A DNA stretch of 9,580 nucleotides from Flectobacillus sp. (GCA_029865665.1 JARXAV010000182.1:1-9580); one strand, 5' to 3'. Shown: positions 1-7,467, counted from the first letter of the stretch. The notes: generated by a model not told the origin, from the sequence alone. Numbers and translations: made by a program.

Positions 1-783
1 GTAGAAAGTATCTTGACTCGTTTGCTAATGGCGGCTGACTATGATGTGGAAAAGGCCGAAAAGGGAATCGTTTTTATTGACGAAATTGATAAAATTGCTC
101 GTAAGTCAGATAATCCTTCTATCACTCGTGATGTATCGGGAGAAGGCGTACAACAGGCTTTATTGAAGCTATTAGAAGGGGCTGTGGTTAACTGTCCTCC
201 ACAAGGAGGTCGCAAGCACCCAGACCAAAAAATGATTGCGGTAAACACCGAAAATATCTTGTTTATTTGCGGAGGTGCATTCGACGGGGTGAAGCGTCAC
301 ATCACCAAACGTTTAAATACCCAACCGATTGGTTTTAGTAAAGATGCGACGTTCTTCGACGAGTTCGATGATAGTCATATCATGCAGTATGTAAACGCTC
401 AAGATTTAAAATCGTTCGGCTTGATTCCTGAATTGTTGGGACGTTTACCTGTGATTACCTATTTGAATCCTCTCAATAAGAGTACACTGTTATCTATCTT
501 GACAGAACCTAAAAATGCCTTGGTCAAGCAATACGATAAGTTATTCAAAATGGAAGGTATTGATATTACGTTCTCTGATGAAGCCCTAGAATATATTGTT
601 GAACAAGCAATGGAGTATAAACTCGGAGCAAGGGGCTTACGTTCTATCTGTGAAGCGATTATTACAGATGCAATGTTTGAACTTCCTTCTCAAACTGAAA
701 TTAAAGAGTTTGTTGTAAGTCTAGACTACGCAAGAGAGAAGTTTGAGCGTACTACCTTCCATCAAATGAAAAGAGTATCATAA
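1..783 (+). CDS. clpX: ATP-dependent Clp protease ATP-binding subunit ClpX (5'-truncated by window edge)
   Basis: This is the C-terminal 260 residues of ClpX, the AAA+ unfoldase that recognises tagged or damaged cytoplasmic proteins and threads them into ClpP. The frame is open from base 1, so the N-terminal zinc-binding domain and Walker A lie upstream of the window. Seen in order (fragment numbering): Walker B ending in D27-E28 within GIVFIDEIDKIA, the SGEGVQQALLKLLEG helix, the GGRKHP pore-loop region, the ILFICGGAFDG sensor-1 strand, an IGF tripeptide at about 110-112, GLIPELLGRLPV with the arginine finger near R148, and sensor 2 GARGLRS at about 209-215. The IGF loop is the known ClpP-docking element, so this ClpX should work with ClpP; clpP itself is not in the window. 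The reading frame ends in a normal TAA with no sign of decay. Identification rests on near-complete motif agreement with the family. Confidence 0.97.
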   Translation, partial: VESILTRLLMAADYDVEKAEKGIVFIDEIDKIARKSDNPSITRDVSGEGVQQALLKLLEGAVVNCPPQGGRKHPDQKMIAVNTENILFICGGAFDGVKRHITKRLNTQPIGFSKDATFFDEFDDSHIMQYVNAQDLKSFGLIPELLGRLPVITYLNPLNKSTLLSILTEPKNALVKQYDKLFKMEGIDITFSDEALEYIVEQAMEYKLGARGLRSICEAIITDAMFELPSQTEIKEFVVSLDYAREKFERTTFHQMKRVS

Positions 784-800
784 CAATACAACTCGTACAT

Positions 801-880
801 AGAGGTTGTTTTTGGTGTATAGTAAGTACAAGGTTCGCCACCCTGATACCTTGGAGCTTAATCCACCGAAGACAACCTCT
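801..880 (+). ncRNA. Long hairpin element downstream of clpX; candidate small RNA or structured 3' UTR
   Basis: Seen directly: bases 801-817 pair with 864-880 in an uninterrupted 17-bp stem, including two G-U pairs and beginning AGAGGTTGT / ACAACCTCT. Further short pairings continue inside (823-826 with 857-860, 829-834 with 848-853), leaving an apical loop at about 835-847. The result is a single 80-base rod with internal loops, followed by the T-rich TTACATTTTT. This is much larger than an ordinary terminator. It could be a small RNA; an elongated 6S-like hairpin of the type described in Bacteroidetes is one possibility, though I do not recognise the sequence. It could equally be a structured clpX 3' UTR or terminator. 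It lacks the GGAA apical motif of SRP RNA and the tRNA-like ends of tmRNA. Strand is assigned from clpX and the trailing T-tract, which is weak evidence. Confidence 0.33.
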
Positions 881-917
881 TTACATTTTTAAGTAAATAG
901 AAATATTTACTACTGTG

Positions 918-948
918 TTGACAGGAGGACTTAATCTGTCTATTTTGG
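918..948 (+). promoter_or_regulatory. Bacteroidetes-type promoter candidate for the lipoprotein-hydrolase pair
   Basis: TTG at 918-920 is followed after exactly 20 bases by TATTTTGG at 941-948. That is one mismatch from the TAnnTTTG -7 element of the Bacteroidetes primary sigma factor, and the spacing fits its usual -33/-7 arrangement. Transcription would begin near 954-957 and give a leader of about 55-60 bases before the ATG at 1013. The spacer carries a GACAG/CTGTC inverted repeat that could be an operator, but this is inference. Short AT-rich motifs of this kind also arise by chance. Confidence 0.4.
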
Positions 949-1012
949 GGTTCTTCTGATAACAGATATACTATTAACGTATTTTACATAATTAATATTA
1001 AACCTAAAATTT

Positions 1013-1585
1013 ATGCGTCTTATTCAACAATTACCCTATTTTTTATTGGGTGTTCTACTATTAGCATCTTGCTCTTCGTCTAAACATTTTTCTTTCCAAG
1101 CTGTTCCACATCAGAGAGCGATAGCGAAAAATGAGGCAGCTTCACTTGTGAAAGTTCATTCTGATTCTTTGCAACGAGAAAAAATGAGTATTGAGCAAGA
1201 AATAACGGTTTCAAGTCCAGTTTTTACAGCTTCTTCCTCTACAAAGGCAGAGCATGGCATAATTTTGGCTAACAATGTTCATGAGAAGTTAAAGCAAGCA
1301 AAACTTACTTTGTTAAAACAAGAGAACTTCCAACAGGTCTCAGGCACTCGTAAAATGAATATGGTGGAGCGAGTTGTCTTAAAAAAAGTCTTGAAATCTG
1401 CTCAGAAAAAAGCATTTTTTACGAGTTATTCAAGTTACCAAGACTGGAATCAGAATCTTAAAATTGGTCTCATATTACTTGCTGTCGGCGTTGCTTTAAC
1501 TATTTTGGGCTTGGGACAGATAGGTGGTCTGGCGGCCTTAGTCGGCTTAATATTTTTAATTATTGGACTGGTGTCTAATTTGTAG
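1013..1585 (+). CDS. Uncharacterised lipoprotein with a hydrophobic C-terminal double segment
   Basis: I do not recognise this 190-residue protein as a named family. The N-terminus is a clear lipoprotein signal: basic start MR, hydrophobic stretch at residues 9-18, and lipobox LLASC with the acylated Cys at position 20, followed by serines. Residues 25-110 are polar and rich in Ser, Lys, Gln and Glu, with little predicted fold. Residues 115-133 form a basic stretch (MNMVERVVLKKVLKSAQKK). Residues 150-189 are almost purely hydrophobic and split by GQIGG into two possible membrane segments. An acyl anchor plus two C-terminal membrane helices is an odd combination; the protein may sit in the inner membrane or use the helices as a hairpin anchor. 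The stop codon is directly followed by the ATG of the hydrolase gene, so the two are almost certainly co-transcribed. The start is chosen because it gives the complete lipoprotein signal. Function unknown. Confidence 0.85.
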   Translation: MRLIQQLPYFLLGVLLLASCSSSKHFSFQAVPHQRAIAKNEAASLVKVHSDSLQREKMSIEQEITVSSPVFTASSSTKAEHGIILANNVHEKLKQAKLTLLKQENFQQVSGTRKMNMVERVVLKKVLKSAQKKAFFTSYSSYQDWNQNLKIGLILLAVGVALTILGLGQIGGLAALVGLIFLIIGLVSNL

Positions 1586-2317
1586 ATGAACACAAGAAAA
1601 GTAATCGTGCTACTACACGGTTTAGGTGAAGATGCGAGTATCTGGAACGGCTTTGTTCCATTTTTACAGAAAGAATATCAGTGTATTGTTCCTGAATATG
1701 CCAATTTTACAGGAATGCACTCGATGGACGATTATGCAGAATATATTTATGATTTGGTAGTCGAAACAAAAGGAGTTGAACAATGTACACTCATTGGGCA
1801 TTCAATGGGAGGGTATATTGCTTTGGCATTTGCTGAAAAGTATCCACAGATAGTTACGGGTTTAGTGATGTTTCATTCAACTGCCTATCCTGATTCGGAG
1901 GAGCGAAAAGAAATTCGGATGAAGCACATTGAGTTCTTAGAAAGTCATGGCTTAGATTTATTCTTACGCAGTTTTGTTCCAAACCTTTTTTCTGAGGAGT
2001 TTGTAGAGCGTTATCCTGATGTCATTGAAAAGCAACGTAAAGAAGCACAGCGAATAGATGTATCAGGCTTTATCTCCGCCATTCGGGCAATGCGTACTCG
2101 TCCTAACCGATTAGCAGTACTTCAACAAGCAGTTTACCCTGTGGGTTACATCATTGGGAAAAAAGATAAAGCTGTTCCTTTAGCAGACGCTCTGTTGCAG
2201 TTAGATACCTTAACTAATCCTAAGGTTTTATTATTGGATGGTGTAGGGCATTCGGGAATGTTGGAAGCACCCGATGAATGTCTCACTTTTTTGAGAATGT
2301 TTTTAAGAGCGATATAA
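1586..2317 (+). CDS. Alpha/beta-fold hydrolase
   Basis: The 243-residue length and motifs are those of a single-domain alpha/beta-hydrolase. Visible elements are the N-terminal strand with HG oxyanion-hole motif (VIVLLHGLGEDASIW, residues 6-20), the nucleophile elbow GHSMGG with Ser73, an acid at Asp194 in IIGKKDKAVP, and the catalytic His222 in GVGHSGM. A complete Ser-Asp-His triad is therefore present, and residues of about 100-160 form the cap region. There is no signal peptide, so it should be cytoplasmic. The family includes esterases, lipases, C-C hydrolases and RsbQ/BioH-like proteins; the sequence alone does not settle the substrate. The ATG directly follows the TAG of the upstream lipoprotein gene (TAGATG), implying translation by re-initiation or coupling. 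A strong terminator hairpin follows immediately. Confidence 0.92.
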   Translation: MNTRKVIVLLHGLGEDASIWNGFVPFLQKEYQCIVPEYANFTGMHSMDDYAEYIYDLVVETKGVEQCTLIGHSMGGYIALAFAEKYPQIVTGLVMFHSTAYPDSEERKEIRMKHIEFLESHGLDLFLRSFVPNLFSEEFVERYPDVIEKQRKEAQRIDVSGFISAIRAMRTRPNRLAVLQQAVYPVGYIIGKKDKAVPLADALLQLDTLTNPKVLLLDGVGHSGMLEAPDECLTFLRMFLRAI

Positions 2318-2350
2318 AAAAGAGCTACTCGAATTTCGAGTAGCTCTTTT
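2318..2350. terminator. Bidirectional intrinsic terminator between convergent genes
   Basis: Bases 2318-2331 pair perfectly with 2337-2350, giving a 14-bp stem (AAAAGAGCTACTCG / CGAGTAGCTCTTTT) with a 5-base AATTT loop. It begins at the base after the hydrolase stop and lies 21 bases beyond the susD-like stop on the other strand. The A- and T-runs at its ends supply a U-tract for both directions: TTTT on the plus strand and an uninterrupted T-run on the minus strand. It should end both transcription units. Confidence 0.9.
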
Positions 2351-2371
2351 ATTCTTTAGGAAACCCTTGAA

Positions 2372-3805
2372 TTAGAATTTATCCCAGAACAATTTAGTTT
2401 GTACTTTGTCAGAACCGATTGCAGCAGAAGCTGCTTGCCAGTTGACTAAATTCAACGTTTGCTCTCCTACAGGGTAGGTAAAACGTACAGGAATATCAGC
2501 ATACGTTTTGTTAACTGGTAGGTTGAATTTAGGCCAGTCTAAACGTCTCCATTCAGTCCATGCTTCAAACCCACGGTTATATAACGCAAGATATTTCTGA
2601 GTACCAATTTTTTGCTTGTAATCTCCTGTTGCAGTAGTATAAGCTACAGCTGGTTTGGCTAAGTAAGCCGCAGCATCTCCAGCATTCCAGTAAGCAAATG
2701 ATGCTGTAACTCCTTGCTTATAGAAGCTTTCAGCAGTACCGCCTACACTGAATCCACGAGCTGCTGCTTCAGCTAACCCGAATGAAACTTCTGCATAATC
2801 CATGATTACTCCTTCAAGTGTAGGAGATGTAATCGCTGTGCCTATTGCCGAGAAGTTTGTATAGTTACCACCTGCAGCATAAGGACCACCTACATATTTA
2901 CCATCCAATTGAGTGAAATAGATAGCACGACGTGGATCTTCAAGCGTATTCATGATGTCAATGATTGTGTTCGCAGGAACATAATCTTTACGACCACTTT
3001 GTACTAAGTCAATCCAAATAGGGTTTGTATTAGGAAGAGACCCTTCATAGCTAAGTTTTGCATTGTCAGCATTCGACGTTAACGCTCCTTTAGAAGCTGC
3101 TTCGATTAATGTTTTTGCTGTAGCAGGATCTGCATCCACTAATGCTAAACCAATCTTCAATTTCAAACCATTAGCAAATTTTTTCCATTTTGTCATGTCG
3201 CCAGCATATACTAAATCGCCAGAACCAAATGAATCGCCGCTTGTATTAATACCAGCAATAACAACATCCAAACGTTTTGCTAAGTCTAAGTAAATAGTTT
3301 TAGCATCGTCATATTTAGGATTTACATTAGCAGGGTTAAGAGCCTGAGAATACGGAATATCACCGAACGTGTCCACTAATACTTGGAATGTATAGATATT
3401 CAACAATTCGATTACTAATAATTTATTAGCTTTTGCAACTTTACCTGCATCACCGATAGCAGATTCTGCTGTAACCAAAGTAGTAGCTTCTTTTAAGTTA
3501 CCTAATGCTCTTCTGTATAAACGATCCCAAACTGCATCAGGAATTTTACGAGTAGTAATATCGTAGTTACTTTCGTCAGTATAAGTGGTTTCTGTCCATT
3601 GTTGAGCCATTAATCTGAAAACGTTTAAGTTAACGCTTGTATTAACCATTTGCTCAAAAAGGCTCGCTTCTGCTGCTGCAAAAACCGTTGCCGATGGAAC
3701 TGACCCAGAACTTGGGCGTTTAATATCTGTATTCAACTGCTCAAGATTGCTCTCGCACGAAGTTGCCAGAAGTGCTATTGTTAAAAGTGATATGATTCTT
3801 TTCAT
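2372..3805 (-). CDS. SusD/RagB-family nutrient-binding outer-membrane lipoprotein
   Basis: SusD-like proteins are surface lipoproteins that form a lid over a SusC transporter and capture its glycan or peptide ligand. This 477-residue protein has a signal peptide with lipobox LLATSC and acylated Cys at residue 17. It then shows family features: LRxxNTDIKRP-like N-terminal segment (NLEQLNTDIKRP), FRLMAQQWTET near 63-73, the helix-turn region DTFGDIPYSQAL near 145-156, and TKWKKFANGLKLKIGLALVD near 205-224, matching the TPR-like helices of the fold. The C-terminus has EWRRLDWPKFNLP-type sequence. The shape best fits the SusD-like_2 subgroup. It is encoded 103 bases downstream of its susC-like partner in the same direction. 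The bound substrate cannot be deduced, because no enzyme genes accompany the pair. Confidence 0.95.
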   Translation of the reverse strand: MKRIISLLTIALLATSCESNLEQLNTDIKRPSSGSVPSATVFAAAEASLFEQMVNTSVNLNVFRLMAQQWTETTYTDESNYDITTRKIPDAVWDRLYRRALGNLKEATTLVTAESAIGDAGKVAKANKLLVIELLNIYTFQVLVDTFGDIPYSQALNPANVNPKYDDAKTIYLDLAKRLDVVIAGINTSGDSFGSGDLVYAGDMTKWKKFANGLKLKIGLALVDADPATAKTLIEAASKGALTSNADNAKLSYEGSLPNTNPIWIDLVQSGRKDYVPANTIIDIMNTLEDPRRAIYFTQLDGKYVGGPYAAGGNYTNFSAIGTAITSPTLEGVIMDYAEVSFGLAEAAARGFSVGGTAESFYKQGVTASFAYWNAGDAAAYLAKPAVAYTTATGDYKQKIGTQKYLALYNRGFEAWTEWRRLDWPKFNLPVNKTYADIPVRFTYPVGEQTLNLVNWQAASAAIGSDKVQTKLFWDKF

Positions 3806-3908
3806 TTGAGTAAATTTTAGAATGTCGCTAGATGAAATTCTCTTATGCTACTTACTGAATAGTGCTTACCCAGTAAGTAGCAGTGAGTCAATAATCAGAG
3901 AATTTTAA
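3806..3908 (-). promoter_or_regulatory. Nested hairpin in the susC-susD intercistronic gap
   Basis: Seen directly: a perfect 12-bp stem pairs 3846-3857 with 3871-3882 (TGCTACTTACTG / CAGTAAGTAGCA) around a 13-base loop. Outside it a perfect 9-bp stem pairs 3835-3843 with 3897-3905 (AAATTCTCT / AGAGAATTT). Together they fold most of the gap between the two stops/starts into one element that begins next to the susC-like stop codon. In the minus-strand transcript no U-run follows either stem, so it does not look like an intrinsic terminator. Transcript processing, 3'-end protection of the susC message, or setting the SusC:SusD ratio are inferred possibilities. Confidence 0.55.
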
Positions 3909-6900
3909 TTAGAACGAGAATTTAAGGCTACCACCAATCTCTCTAACAGAAGGGTAAACCCCTGACTGCCATCCTGAAAGGTTACCTGATGTTAAACCAT
4001 CTTCTGGGTCAGCATACGGTAAGTTTTTGCTGATAATCCAAAGGTTACGTCCAACCGCTGATAGCGTAGCTCCTTTGATGAAGTTTTTACCACCAAATAA
4101 CGATGTTGGTAATTTATATGTGATAGTTACCTCTCTTAATTTTACATAACTTGCATCATATACAAAGCCACCTGCTGGGTTTCTTCTATAGCCAAATAAA
4201 CCATAGTTTTCGCCACTAACACGTTTTGTATTTGGAGTACCATCTGCTAATACACCTGGGGCAATATATCCACCACCATCAGCAATTGCACTTCTTACTG
4301 GCTTGCCTAAATCGTTCAATGGAACAGTTTCAGCATATAAACCTGTTGCTAAACCATAGTATTGATCAAGTGAGAATACGCTACCACCATTTTGAATATC
4401 AATCAAGAAACCTAAAGACAAGTCTTTATATATAAGGGTGTTGTTTACACCCATTTTCCAATTAGGTGTTACATTACCAATTACGCTTGTTGCGTCCGAT
4501 TGAGCATAATACCCTGTAGAAGCCACTACTTTTTGTCCATCTTTGTAAACAAAGTTTGTTCCTTTCAATACACCATAAGGCTCACCAACTGTTGCATTTA
4601 ACGTTACACCACCACCGAATGCTGCTAATTGTAAGTTACTTACACCATCGTATAATTCAACCACTTTGTTACGGTTGATCGTATAGTTCACTGTTACTTT
4701 CCACGACAAATCTTTTGTTTGTACTGGAATTGCAAATACTGAAGCTTCAATACCTTTGTTTTCAATAGTACCAGCATTTACATATTTCTTATCATATCCA
4801 GTTGATTTAGAAATCGCAACGTCCATGATTTGGTCGATAGAAAGGGTTCTGTACGCTGTTACATCAAAGCCAATTCTGTTCTGTAAAAACTTCATCTCTA
4901 AACCGATTTCAGTACTTTGAGTACGTTCTGGTTTAAGATCAGGGTTATTTTGGATAGAACTAATTGCAAATAATGATTGTCCTCCAAATGCATCTCTTGT
5001 ACCTGCACTAATGTTAACAGGCTTCACATACGTATTTAATAAACGTTGAGCAGGTGCTGTGTTTGCTACTTCTGCATAGTTTACTCTTAATTTACCAAAT
5101 GACAATGCTGGTAAGCTTTTGCTTAATTGATTTGAGAAAATATAAGCAGCAGACACAGATGGATAGAAATACGTATTATTTACAACTGGTAAAGTAGATG
5201 AAACATCTCTACGAGCCGTAAGATCCAAGAATAGCTCATTCTTGTATCCTAAAGACGCACTTGCAAAAACACCTTCTTGGTAGATTTGATATGCGTTTTC
5301 TGAAGGTGCACTAATAGCCGAAGCAGAGTTTGATAATGAATAAATACCCGGAACAACTAAACCCCCTTGAGTACTTGAGTAGATACTAGCTACTTCATTA
5401 TTACGAATGTTTAAACCAACTAACCCTTTAATATTGAAATCTTCCGTAATATCTTTGTTGATGTTACCAATCAAATCATAGTTGATTTCTCTGAAAGTAC
5501 GGTCATAACGAGAGTACATCGCTGTTGCATCGTTGTTAATAGAACCAACTGCTACTCTTTCTTCTTGAAGTTCATTGTATGTATCTAACGAGATACGGCC
5601 TGTTACATCAATATCTTTTGTGATTTTGTATGTTAAAGCGGTATTACCGAAAATACGATTTCTCCAGTCTGTTTCGTAGTTGTTTGCACGTTGCCAGTAA
5701 GGGTTATCCCAATAGATAGGCTTTAAGTCTGAAGGGTCTGTCCAGTTCCAAGTGATGTTTTGTCCTGTTCTTTCAAATGCTGATTTCAAATCCAAAATGT
5801 CAACGTTTGTTTGATACCATTGACGGAAACTTGACATGATGTTATCTGAATAACCATTGCTATAACGCCCTTTTGCATCTTGACGAACGTAGTTGATGCT
5901 TGTAGTAGCTGTTAACTTCTTGCTGAAATCGTGAGATCCCGAGAATGAGAAGTTATTTTTTTGTAAGCTACTATTTGGTAGAATTCCTTTTTGATCAAAA
6001 CGAGTGTAAGACATACGGAATGAGCCGTTTTCTGATCCACCATCTAATGAAATACTACCATTGAATGTAGTCGCATCATTGAAGAATTTATCAGGAGTAT
6101 TTTGGGCAGCAGTCCAAGGACTTGTTTTTCCAAATAATGAAGAAGATGGGTCGAATGAACGCCAGTCATATACTTGTTTAGTCGCATCAAAAGCAGCACC
6201 CCAAGAAGCATCTTCTCCCATTGGAACTACTAAATCATCTGTTCCATCGCCGTTGATATCACGGTATAAGAAACGAGAAGTTGGATCTTCGTAATACAAA
6301 CCGTATCCACCACCATATTGGTTTTGGTATTTAGGGAATGTGCTTTTGTCGATTGTTCCAACACTGTAACCAGCACTTACTGATACACCTAATCCTTGGT
6401 TTTTAGCACCTTTTTTAGTTGTAATCATAACAACACCATTTGCAGCTCTTGAACCGTATAGTGCTGTTGCAGCTGCACCTTTCAAGATGTTGATTGAAGC
6501 AATGTCATCAGGGTTAATATCTGATGCCGCATTACCATAATCATAACCACCACGACCTGTTGAAGTGTTTGTAGAAGTCGTATTTGAGTTATCTACTGGT
6601 ACACCATCTACAACGAATAAGGCTTGGTTGTTACCTGTTAATGATTTGAAACCACGTACAACGATGTTTGTTGAAGCACCCATGTTGTTGTTACGTTTGA
6701 TTTCAACCCCAGAAACTTTACCTGACAACGAGTTGATGAAGTTACTTTCCTTAGCTGTATTAACGGCATCACCTTTTACCTCTTGCGATGCGTATCCTAG
6801 TGATTTCTTCTCTCTAGACACACCCAAAGCAGTTACAACTACCTCTGATAACGTTGCAGTACTTGATACCAATTGTACATTGATTACCGATTGAGAACCT

Positions 6901-7154
6901 ACCGCAATAGTTTGTGATACGTAGCCTACAGAAGAGAATATCAAGTTAGAACCATTTCCTGTCGAAATTAAGAAAGTACCGTCACCACTTGTGATTGTTC
7001 CTTTGTTGGTTCCTTTAACCGAAATGTTAACGCCTGGCACAGGTGAACCATCTTCCGAAGAGGTTACCTTTCCTGTTACTTGCCTAGTTTGTGCTGCCAC
7101 TTGCCCTATTAGAGCAAAAAACAACACGGTGCTAATCAGTAATAGTTTTCTCAT
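3909..7154 (-). CDS. SusC/RagA-family TonB-dependent outer-membrane transporter
   Basis: This 1081-residue protein is a full-length SusC-like transporter, which imports oligosaccharides, peptides or similar nutrients across the outer membrane using TonB energy. In order it has a signal peptide with probable cleavage near residue 21 (VAAQT), a carboxypeptidase-regulatory-like beta domain at about 24-97 (VTGKVTSSEDGSPVPGVNI...), a TonB-box-like LSEVVVTALG at 103-111, and a plug domain at about 115-250. The plug holds the SusC/RagA signature stretches ALFVVDGVPVDN, DINPDDIASINILKGAAA and ALYGSRAANGVVMITTKKG. The remainder is a beta-barrel ending in the typical aromatic terminus LKFSF. Residues 299-307 read DINGDGTDD, a DxNxDG calcium-loop pattern. 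It is the first gene of a two-gene unit with the susD-like lipoprotein. No adjacent anti-sigma factor or hybrid sensor is visible, and the substrate is unknown. Confidence 0.97.
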   Translation of the reverse strand: MRKLLLISTVLFFALIGQVAAQTRQVTGKVTSSEDGSPVPGVNISVKGTNKGTITSGDGTFLISTGNGSNLIFSSVGYVSQTIAVGSQSVINVQLVSSTATLSEVVVTALGVSREKKSLGYASQEVKGDAVNTAKESNFINSLSGKVSGVEIKRNNNMGASTNIVVRGFKSLTGNNQALFVVDGVPVDNSNTTSTNTSTGRGGYDYGNAASDINPDDIASINILKGAAATALYGSRAANGVVMITTKKGAKNQGLGVSVSAGYSVGTIDKSTFPKYQNQYGGGYGLYYEDPTSRFLYRDINGDGTDDLVVPMGEDASWGAAFDATKQVYDWRSFDPSSSLFGKTSPWTAAQNTPDKFFNDATTFNGSISLDGGSENGSFRMSYTRFDQKGILPNSSLQKNNFSFSGSHDFSKKLTATTSINYVRQDAKGRYSNGYSDNIMSSFRQWYQTNVDILDLKSAFERTGQNITWNWTDPSDLKPIYWDNPYWQRANNYETDWRNRIFGNTALTYKITKDIDVTGRISLDTYNELQEERVAVGSINNDATAMYSRYDRTFREINYDLIGNINKDITEDFNIKGLVGLNIRNNEVASIYSSTQGGLVVPGIYSLSNSASAISAPSENAYQIYQEGVFASASLGYKNELFLDLTARRDVSSTLPVVNNTYFYPSVSAAYIFSNQLSKSLPALSFGKLRVNYAEVANTAPAQRLLNTYVKPVNISAGTRDAFGGQSLFAISSIQNNPDLKPERTQSTEIGLEMKFLQNRIGFDVTAYRTLSIDQIMDVAISKSTGYDKKYVNAGTIENKGIEASVFAIPVQTKDLSWKVTVNYTINRNKVVELYDGVSNLQLAAFGGGVTLNATVGEPYGVLKGTNFVYKDGQKVVASTGYYAQSDATSVIGNVTPNWKMGVNNTLIYKDLSLGFLIDIQNGGSVFSLDQYYGLATGLYAETVPLNDLGKPVRSAIADGGGYIAPGVLADGTPNTKRVSGENYGLFGYRRNPAGGFVYDASYVKLREVTITYKLPTSLFGGKNFIKGATLSAVGRNLWIISKNLPYADPEDGLTSGNLSGWQSGVYPSVREIGGSLKFSF

Positions 7155-7252
7155 GTTTGTTTTTAGTTTTAATTATTTGATGGAAAATTCTTTCGCCCAA
7201 CAGTTGCAAGCCGTAGTAAATTTAATTACTAGAAAATTTGACTTTATCTACT

Positions 7253-7268
7253 GCATTTGGGCATTTGG
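7253..7268. repeat. Tandem 8-bp direct repeat upstream of the susC-like gene
   Basis: GCATTTGG occurs twice head-to-tail with no gap, about 100-115 bases upstream of the susC-like start codon. Read on the minus strand it is CCAAATGC twice. Its position upstream of a nutrient-transport operon makes a regulator binding site possible, but two copies of 8 bp can also arise by chance or replication slippage. Confidence 0.5.
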
Positions 7269-7446
7269 GTTATGACTAGGAAATGATATGTGTACTACAT
7301 AATCACTTCTCAATACATACGATGTCAACACGTTTTAACAGATAAGGAGTTGAGTATTATTGAAACCTAAATAGTTATAATTACCCGTATCAGTACAAGT
7401 TAGTATTTAAGGAGATTTAGAGAAAAATAGAAAAAGCACCATGCTA

Positions 7447-7467
7447 CCACTATGTAAGGTATAGTGG
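7447..7467 (-). terminator. Inverted repeat downstream of ade, possible weak terminator
   Basis: CCACTAT (7447-7453) pairs with ATAGTGG (7461-7467) around a 7-base loop. In the minus-strand transcript the stem is followed about 11 bases later by two T-rich runs (TTTTTCTATTTTT). It lies some 240 bases past the ade stop and the T-run is not directly attached, so the terminator reading is tentative. No better terminator for ade was seen closer to the stop. Confidence 0.22.

Larger units (their letters stand above)
784..1012 (+). other. Structured intergenic region between clpX and the lipoprotein gene
   Basis: No open frame worth calling is present. Besides the long hairpin at 801-880, it holds an AT-rich 7-bp hairpin (892-898 with 905-911) and a 5-bp inverted repeat GACAG...CTGTC (920-924 with 936-940). 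The latter lies exactly between the two elements of a promoter-like sequence. From about 960 to the ATG at 1013 the DNA is strongly AT-rich and shows no Shine-Dalgarno motif, as is usual for Bacteroidetes leaders. Confidence 0.6.

Noticed and set aside
39..248. A 69-codon minus-strand frame inside clpX.
   Set aside because: It is antisense to highly conserved ClpX sequence and has no independent coding evidence.
801..880. SRP (4.5S) RNA or tmRNA as the identity of the hairpin after clpX.
   Set aside because: The apical region lacks the GGAA loop and flanking AGCAG-type bases of SRP RNA, and there is no tRNA-like acceptor or tag-coding frame for tmRNA.
3846..3882. Intrinsic terminator between the susC-like and susD-like genes.
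   Set aside because: The stem is strong but no U-run follows it in the minus-strand transcript, and the two genes belong to a well-known co-transcribed pair.
6061..7275. Several plus-strand open frames of 77-109 codons lying opposite the susC-like gene.
   Set aside because: They are antisense shadows of a clearly coding sequence with strong family motifs and show no recognisable protein features.
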